From Breviolum minutum Mf 1.05b.01 (Eukaryota > Sar > Dinophyceae > Suessiales > Symbiodiniaceae): a stretch of 64,000 bases of DNA. Below the pieces are notes generated by a model. The model searched no databases, was not told the origin of the DNA, and was given only the letters and a program-made list of their open reading frames with translations. The position numbers and the translations under genes were made by a program. This document shows positions 58,416 through 64,000 of this stretch, piece after piece. The number at the start of each line of letters is the position of its first letter. Position 1 is the stretch's first letter. The DNA lies in NCBI GenBank assembly GCA_000507305.1, contig DF239876.1, positions 62,001-126,000 of the forward strand, given 5' to 3'.

Positions 58416-60865
58416 CTGGCCGCTGCAAGCTGGTCCGGTCACTCTGGGTCGGATAGCAAGTAATGAAAGGACAACTTTCCAATAGTGGTTGGTACATCAT
58501 TTTTGTATTTGGTCTCGGTGTTTCATTGTAGTTCCAAAATAACTCTGTTTTGTCCATTGCTGCCTAAACAACAAATCATTGATGGCTTGTGATGGGGTCG
58601 ATTTTGCGATTGAAAATCACCACCCGTCAATTTGACTTAAACATTCACCCTGGGGCAAACTAGCACTGCAATGGAAAACCCACATCTTCCAAAAGGAAAC
58701 TACATCTAAAATCATCTGAGTTGACCGATACCCAGCTCACTAAAATCACATTCAAAATCATGAGAATGTTATATTCAGGGATTAACCTATCGATTCATGT
58801 CAAGTGGCGCAGGATTGTGTGTACCAGCTTCGCATATCCAGTTCAAATCATGCATATTGGACTGTACACAGTTGGTTCCTGCTGATTCATGGTCAATGGG
58901 CTACTTGGACACTGGCAAAGGATGCCATGACCCATGGACTTTTTTGTTTTTCCATTTCATCTGTTGTTCAATGTTGTGTTAATTTTGATCATGGCTTCCA
59001 CTACAGGCCAGCTCATTCAACACATCAAACCGAAGCTGTAACGGCCTCCTCAAAGCCCCGTGGCGGCTGCTGGTGAATGTTCAGAGCTGCTCGGAGGCAG
59101 AGCAAACGAACGCTTTCGTTGTACCTGGTCCAGGGTACAACGATTTGGGACCAAAAGTACATAAACATTCAAATCAACAGGGTGAAGGTTTGAAGGCTTT
59201 TAGGAGTTAACAACATATATTGGCGTTCACATGTATTTGTATGAAGAGGCTTGCTATAGGGAAACACTGAGATTGAAACAACTGATAATTCCAAACTTGT
59301 TTTTTTCTCAAGCGCAACTTGTTTACAAGTCATGCATCATGCAACCATCATGTCAAATTTGTCAATCAGCAGGTAGATAAGTGTGGTAAACAAAGGAAAT
59401 TGGTGGAATTCGCTTGATTTCTCCCCTCACAACACTCCCTTTATGGTTTGTTGGCTCCCAACACCGACGACAAATCATAGGCACAAGGCAGAGGCCGTGC
59501 GGCCGTGCTCTGACTTGGCATCGCCTAAGAAAAGGTCTCGTGAATTCAATGTTGCTGTTGCTGTTGTTGTTGTTGTTGTTGCCAATATTAATATGGTTTT
59601 GTGAGGAGGGTAGGGGAGGTGACTGGGTGAAATATGGACCTCAAGTCAAACAAACATGCATCGTAAAGCAAGAGATCAATATGGAAATTGTATTGTATAA
59701 ACAGCAAGCAACATCCAACATACCAAGGATGACTTTTGCAATAACAAACATCTTCAATTGTCGCACCTTTACACAATTTGAATCATTTCTTCAAAAATCT
59801 TCATAATAACTCCTCAACATTCCTTCAACTACAAAAGCTGACAACAACAAAAAAAACATTTTAAGGTCAACAATTGGAACTGTCACCATTTTAAGGTCAA
59901 CAAAAACATCCCTCATATCAAGCAACCATTCAGCATCCTCATTGCCTATACGTCTCTGACTGAGGTTGCCGGACTCTCGTGACCCGGCTCGTTGAAGTAT
60001 GGATCCTTCGTGCAGTCATAGGTTCATAGGTCAGGACAAATGACTCACAAATCTGAAGTATAAGGTCATGTAAATAGTACTAAATCAATCTAAATCATAT
60101 ATAATTCAATTCATTCTCGGAGGGATTCAACTAAAACACTTTTTTTTTTGAAGAATTATTGGGTTGAGGTTGCTGGTTTGCTCGCTCATACAAACTTGGG
60201 TGTTCTTAAAGTTTGGTCATCTCAGCAATGGAACTGCTGTGCCATCAGCATCCATATGGGTTTCATGTTTTATGATTTCATGGTGTTTCAGAGATGTTCA
60301 TTGTTCATAGTGATTATATACTATTGGTCAATGTTGTGATGTATTTGAACATTCCAAGTGGATCCACATGTTGAATGTGTACCTTTCAATTTGAAGCAAG
60401 GCATGAGGATCCACAAGGATTATTGATGCATGCTAATGCTGGTCATGATTTCTTTTCTGAAAGTACCTGTTTGCTGCGAAGGGATTATGCAAAAATTGTC
60501 TCGATTTGAGACCAACTTTTTCCTACTGAATCAGCTGCAGTTCGGAGGAGAAGAGAGCCAATGATGTGTTGCAATTGATGTAGCTTCGTTCCACCGTACA
60601 GCAAGCCCTTAGCTTGCTTCAAATTTCAGTCATTCAATCTTGAATAAGTTAAGACATGAGAACTTGTTCAACACATCAGATTTGAGACATCTTAGGTTTT
60701 TGGTAAACATTGGTCACCTCATCTGCAAAAACCCAAACGGATACATCGGTCAGCCGTCCCAATCACCCACCGGGTAAAGGTCAATGAATAATCATTCCTA
60801 CTACAGTACTGCTGATGTTTGTCCATTCCATCAACAAGAACACTTTTGTGAATACTTGCAGTACT

Positions 60866-60930
<65 letters not shown>

Positions 60931-61082
60931 TAGCAGTAGCAGTAGCAGTAGCAGTAGCAGTAGCAGTAGCAGTAGCAGTAGCAGTAGCAGTAGCAGTAGC
61001 AGTAGCAGTAGCAGTAGCAGTAGCAGTAGCAGTAGTAGTAGTAGTAGTAGTAGTAGTCGTAGTGGTAGTGGTAGTCGTAGTC

Positions 61083-61125
<43 letters not shown>

Positions 61126-63762
61126 CAGTAGCAGTAGTAGTAGTAGTAGTAGTAGCAGTAGTAGTAGTAGTAGTAGTAGTAGTTGTTGTTGTTGTTGTTG
61201 CTGTTGCTGTTGTTGTAATAGTAGTAGTGTAGCAGGTGTTGTTGTTGTAGTTGTTGTTGTAGTTGTTTTTGTAGCTGTTGCAGCAGCAGAACTAGCCTTA
61301 GCACTGTCTTTCAACACTAATTCATAGAAATAAATATACCTGTAGCTACTGGCGTGTCACCACTGGTATCCCCACCCCACAAACCATCTCCACCTCGACG
61401 AGCACCAGACCCTGTAGCGAGACCAACACCTGTAGCTTCCACTGCACTCTCCGTTTATGCAGGGGACAACTGGATACAGCTGGTTTGAAGTACAATGAAT
61501 GACCTGGCAAGTGTGACCATGTGAATGTACTCCACAAACACAATAAAACCATTTCGGTCTGCAAAAGCATCTGAATTTTGTCACGTTTGACTTTTTGTCT
61601 TTAAAGGATGGACATGTCAGAGATGGAAGTGACGCGTAGGCGTAGATTTCAGAGCGGTAAACACAAGTAAATTTGCATGCATCATGTCATATGTAAAGTA
61701 TAAATGTAAAACACACATCATAATAAGATAATACCAGTATGTACATGGTATACATAATGTACTTACTTAAGTATATAATTAAAATTACACTATAGTATTG
61801 GGGCATTTAGTATGTCAGTTGGAACACCCTTGGAATAGATATGCATCTGCAATCGCTGACTTCCCAGCCATACATGTTCAGATCCCACGGTACATAGCAA
61901 ATACTAGAGCTCAAGCTCTGAGAACAAGTTGGAAACCCATACCTTTCAATATCTTCCGGAAAATGACAGCATCAAATATCATGTAGCATTTAGCCAATTT
62001 AGCCAGATTTACCCTACTTATCTCCATGTGCGTTTGAAACCCAAAAAAACATCTGCCCCCCCGACGATCCTGCAGCAGCGTGGAATGGTTTGGATCCCAC
62101 CCAGGTCCAGCCCAAGTGCCCAGCAAACTCAAGCACACCTGGTGATGAGGAACTGAGCAAAAACACAAATGGACCATAATGGACCTACATCCTCCACCAT
62201 GTTTGATTGCTTGTTGGAAAGTTCTTTTCCATGCAATTCTGTTGGGATGCTTTTCTGCGGAATTTCTCCAATAATTGAGTGAAGTTTTGGTAGGTTTGGG
62301 TTCTCTTTGACACACGCACGCACGAACACACAAACACGTATGAAACTACATCGCTTTCTTGGATGTATTCTTCTGCAATCTAGAAAGCATCAGAAGAGAA
62401 AGTGGACAATCAACGGTCATCCTAAGTGAGGAGAACCCACCACGCCCTGGAAGTGGAGAACGATGTTGAAGCAACACTGAAACAAATACAAACAAAGGTC
62501 TTTGGATTGAAACAAAACATACGAAGAAAGTACTAAAGGCCAGCCAGGTACTGGAGACTACACACTACCAACACTGCTTGAGTGCACATAAAAGTCATCC
62601 ACAACACACCTTTGTAGAACCGATTTGTAGGCTTGTAGGCACAAACACCTGAGTGTAAATTGGCGTTTTCCCCACTGTTATAGTGACTAGTCACTTCTAT
62701 TTGGGTTCTCCATTCAGGTTTCGAAGCAGCCGGCTCCACTGCATTCCTTCACCCTTTGGCTACCCCTTCACCAAACTGCCTTCCCATCACAGTAGAGGTT
62801 GGGATTCAATCGTTCGCTGCTACTGGCCTCTGGACAGAACTGGTTGAAAGTGGAAGGCAAAGGATGGTAAAATATGAGAGAATCTCCTTCTGGGGTCGTG
62901 ATCTTGATGCAAGTATGTCTCAGGAGGCAGGCTTCTTTCACAACATGAGATTGAATCTACACCATCAGTTTAATTGCTTGGGTAAGCCCTTGATAATCCT
63001 TTCCAAAAGGACTCGACTCATAAATGATGAAACATCTGGGTATAATCAACATAATCTATACAAAATTCACCTGAAGACCTGAGTTTGTGTGCCATTTCAA
63101 TTGGGCTTCCGAACAAACTGAGACAAGTAATGCACCAAGGGAGGTTCTGCAGGGTACCTGGACGTTCACTACTTTCAGGCTTGCCCAAACACAGCCCCAG
63201 TGGCATAGATATTGGGTATTGAGTTGATTGTTCAAACTTCTAAGAGGTCTTGCAACTTTTGAGTTTTTCACCCAAGTAATAGTAGTGGGAGTTAATGTTT
63301 GAACCAATTTTCCTATGAGGATTCATGGGAAATAACTAAAATATCCTCTGTGTATAGCCCAAAAAGGACACAAAAGAACTTGTTTTCCAGGAAACAAAAT
63401 AAAACCACAATTGGCTAGACCACCAATACTTACTTGGTCCACTAGTTGTCATGTAATTAGTGAGGCTGATTCCCACCCCGGTTCGCCAGCAAAGAATACC
63501 TGGAGCATTCAGGAGCTCCGTAACTCCTTGAGAGAGCATTCCTTTTCAGCTTCAAAGGAAGGCCCCCTCCCAAAAAATACCCCGGTTGATTTTAACTGGA
63601 ACACCAAAGTTTCAAACAGTGAAAAACCATCAAAAACCATCAAATATATGGAAATTACAGTTGAACTCAGGTCCACCTGTTCCAACCGCGGCACTGTGCA
63701 GACATGGCCAAGTCAAAGAAGAATGGCACATGGGCATAAGGTGTCCCTGGTGGACCTACTAC
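58329..63762 (-). CDS. Ubiquitin-conjugating enzyme, UBE2O/BIRC6-type UBC (gene-level)
   Basis: Exons on the minus strand rebuild a UBC fold: 63677-63762 (VVGPPGTPYAHVPFFFDLA, the GTPY..G.F.FD strand); 62070-62138 (VCLSLLGTWAGPGWDPNHS, catalytic Cys in VCLSLLGTW); 60536-60583 (QHIIGSLLLRT helix); 59952-60005 (DPYFNEPGHE, the Y-x-NEPG signature of UBE2O/BIRC6); 59472-59524 (loop); 59046-59124 (YNESVRLLCLRAALNIHQ, PPRGFEE); 58329-58415 (VVAKHFSVYGPQILAQCEEA). Phase agrees from 62138 to the end. One or more exons between 63677 and 62138 (the NPN..Y.G segment) were not found, and the N-terminus lies beyond the window. The active Cys is intact, so it should charge ubiquitin or a similar modifier. 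Confidence 0.8.
59046..59124 (-). CDS. E2 exon YNE...PPRGFEE
   Basis: 26 codons; acceptor ctggaccag; GC donor GGAG|GCCGTT gives GFEE-VVAKHF, as in other large E2s (PP..FEE.V..HF). Confidence 0.75.
59472..59524 (-). CDS. E2 loop exon (probable)
   Basis: Strong acceptor (ccttttcttag), AMPSQSTAARPLPCAYD plus two bases that complete the codon before YNE. Donor ATTT|GTCGTC. Included because it repairs phase between its neighbours. Confidence 0.5.
59952..60005 (-). CDS. E2 exon with Y-x-NEPG motif
   Basis: DPYFNEPGHESPATSVRD, acceptor tgcacgaag, donor AGAC|GTATAG. Confidence 0.7.
60536..60583 (-). CDS. E2 exon, helix after the active site
   Basis: LHQLQHIIGSLLLRTA, aligning with 'STLLQVLxSIQxLIL' of UBE2O-type E2s; acceptor acgaag; GC donor TGCA|GCTGAT. 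Confidence 0.6.
60866..61260. repeat. ~390-bp AGC/AGT/GTT triplet array
   Basis: AGC, AGT and then GTT/TGC units in register over nearly 400 bp, in the E2 intron between 62070 and 60583. It opens all frames (poly-Ser, poly-Leu, poly-Tyr/Cys), none credible as protein. Confidence 0.95.
62070..62138 (-). CDS. E2 catalytic-Cys exon
   Basis: Excellent acceptor (cctcatcaccag). 23 codons ending STLLQ, followed by GATCGT: a GA donor keeps phase 0. A slightly shorter exon ending after SNHST-like residues would align better with family length but needs an unusual donor. Confidence 0.75.
63677..63762 (-). CDS. E2 exon, UBC beta-strands 2-3
   Basis: VVGPPGTPYAHVPFFFDLAM; acceptor tcctgtcag, donor ACAG|GTGGAC. 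Confidence 0.8.
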
Positions 63763-64000
63763 CTGACAGGATGGATTTGTTTGGAAGGTTTTGGCAGCAT
63801 CTTTTTTTCAGGATGAAGATGTTGGCTGGAAACTTAAAATGAGGAGGACTGGTTGGAGGTTGAATGGAATCATCTCACAGCAAAACATGAAATGATGTGT
63901 GAAACTCAAAGCAAGATCACCCATCACCAAAATGAAGGTGTTTTCTGAAATGGTCTTGCAGGGACTTTGCTTGCAAAGGATCTTCTCAGTTCTTTAATCC

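Noticed and set aside
60781-61327. Long poly-Leu / poly-Ser / poly-Tyr-Cys ORFs (146-178 aa)
   Set aside because: They are readings of the AGC/AGT/GTT triplet array in every frame; no flanking coding sequence.
61340-61455. Gly-rich exon candidate (GVGLATGSGARRGGDG) with good GTATAT donor
   Set aside because: It would interrupt the UBC domain between the active-site strand and the next helix; low complexity suggests repeat-derived intron sequence.
63411-63842. 143-aa plus-strand ORF
   Set aside because: Antisense shadow of the E2 exon 63677-63762, whose minus reading matches a known fold.
1-64000. CRISPR arrays, operons, ribosome binding sites, tRNA or rRNA genes
   Set aside because: None seen; repeats are microsatellites or TIR elements, and the gene structure is spliceosomal.

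Overview
This is nuclear DNA of an intron-rich eukaryote, most likely a dinoflagellate. Reading frames are open only for 20-190 bases at a time. The coding pieces are GC-richer islands of about 20-150 nt in AT-richer, microsatellite-rich introns. Introns end in AG, but several start with GC instead of GT, and a few junctions only work with GA. These GC donors are required by reading phase inside two recognisable protein domains. GC/GA donors, tiny exons and long one-way gene arrays together point to dinoflagellates. The left edge also carries a decayed ORF resembling a very high-copy dinoflagellate protein family (from memory).

Nearly every exon I can support, from 2.3 to 63.8 kb, lies on the minus strand, so the window looks like part of a one-way gene array. 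Read in transcription order (right to left): (1) 63.8-58.3 kb, a ubiquitin-conjugating enzyme with a UBE2O/BIRC6-type UBC fold; (2) 54.7-50.6 kb, a coiled-coil protein in at least eight exons; (3) 48.9-48.2 kb, a helical protein with a duplicated, decayed exon; (4) 47.9-47.4 kb, a small three-exon gene that looks complete (about 95 aa); (5) 46.5-42.5 kb, unassigned exons; (6) 41.8-33.9 kb, a CDPK-like Ser/Thr kinase in 13 exons with all catalytic motifs, including an 18-nt microexon; (7) 32.1-28 kb, a chain with a CxxC...CxxC metal-binding-like exon and a PUB-like exon; (8) 27.2-18.2 kb, many short exons of one or more unassigned genes; (9) 14.6-2.3 kb, sparse unassigned exons.

Between exons are long triplet-repeat arrays, a degenerate pentamer field, a 137-bp direct duplication, a five-N gap flanked by near-identical copies, and a family of short TIR elements (MITE-like, TA-flanked, ends TACMCTCC) that lie in introns. 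One appears to supply a 3' splice site.

Method limits: exons were found by eye from reading frame, third-position GC, splice sites and phase continuity. First and last exons of most genes are unknown, and many weak exons were probably missed. Where phase agrees across several introns, or a known domain is rebuilt, confidence is high; isolated exons are tentative.
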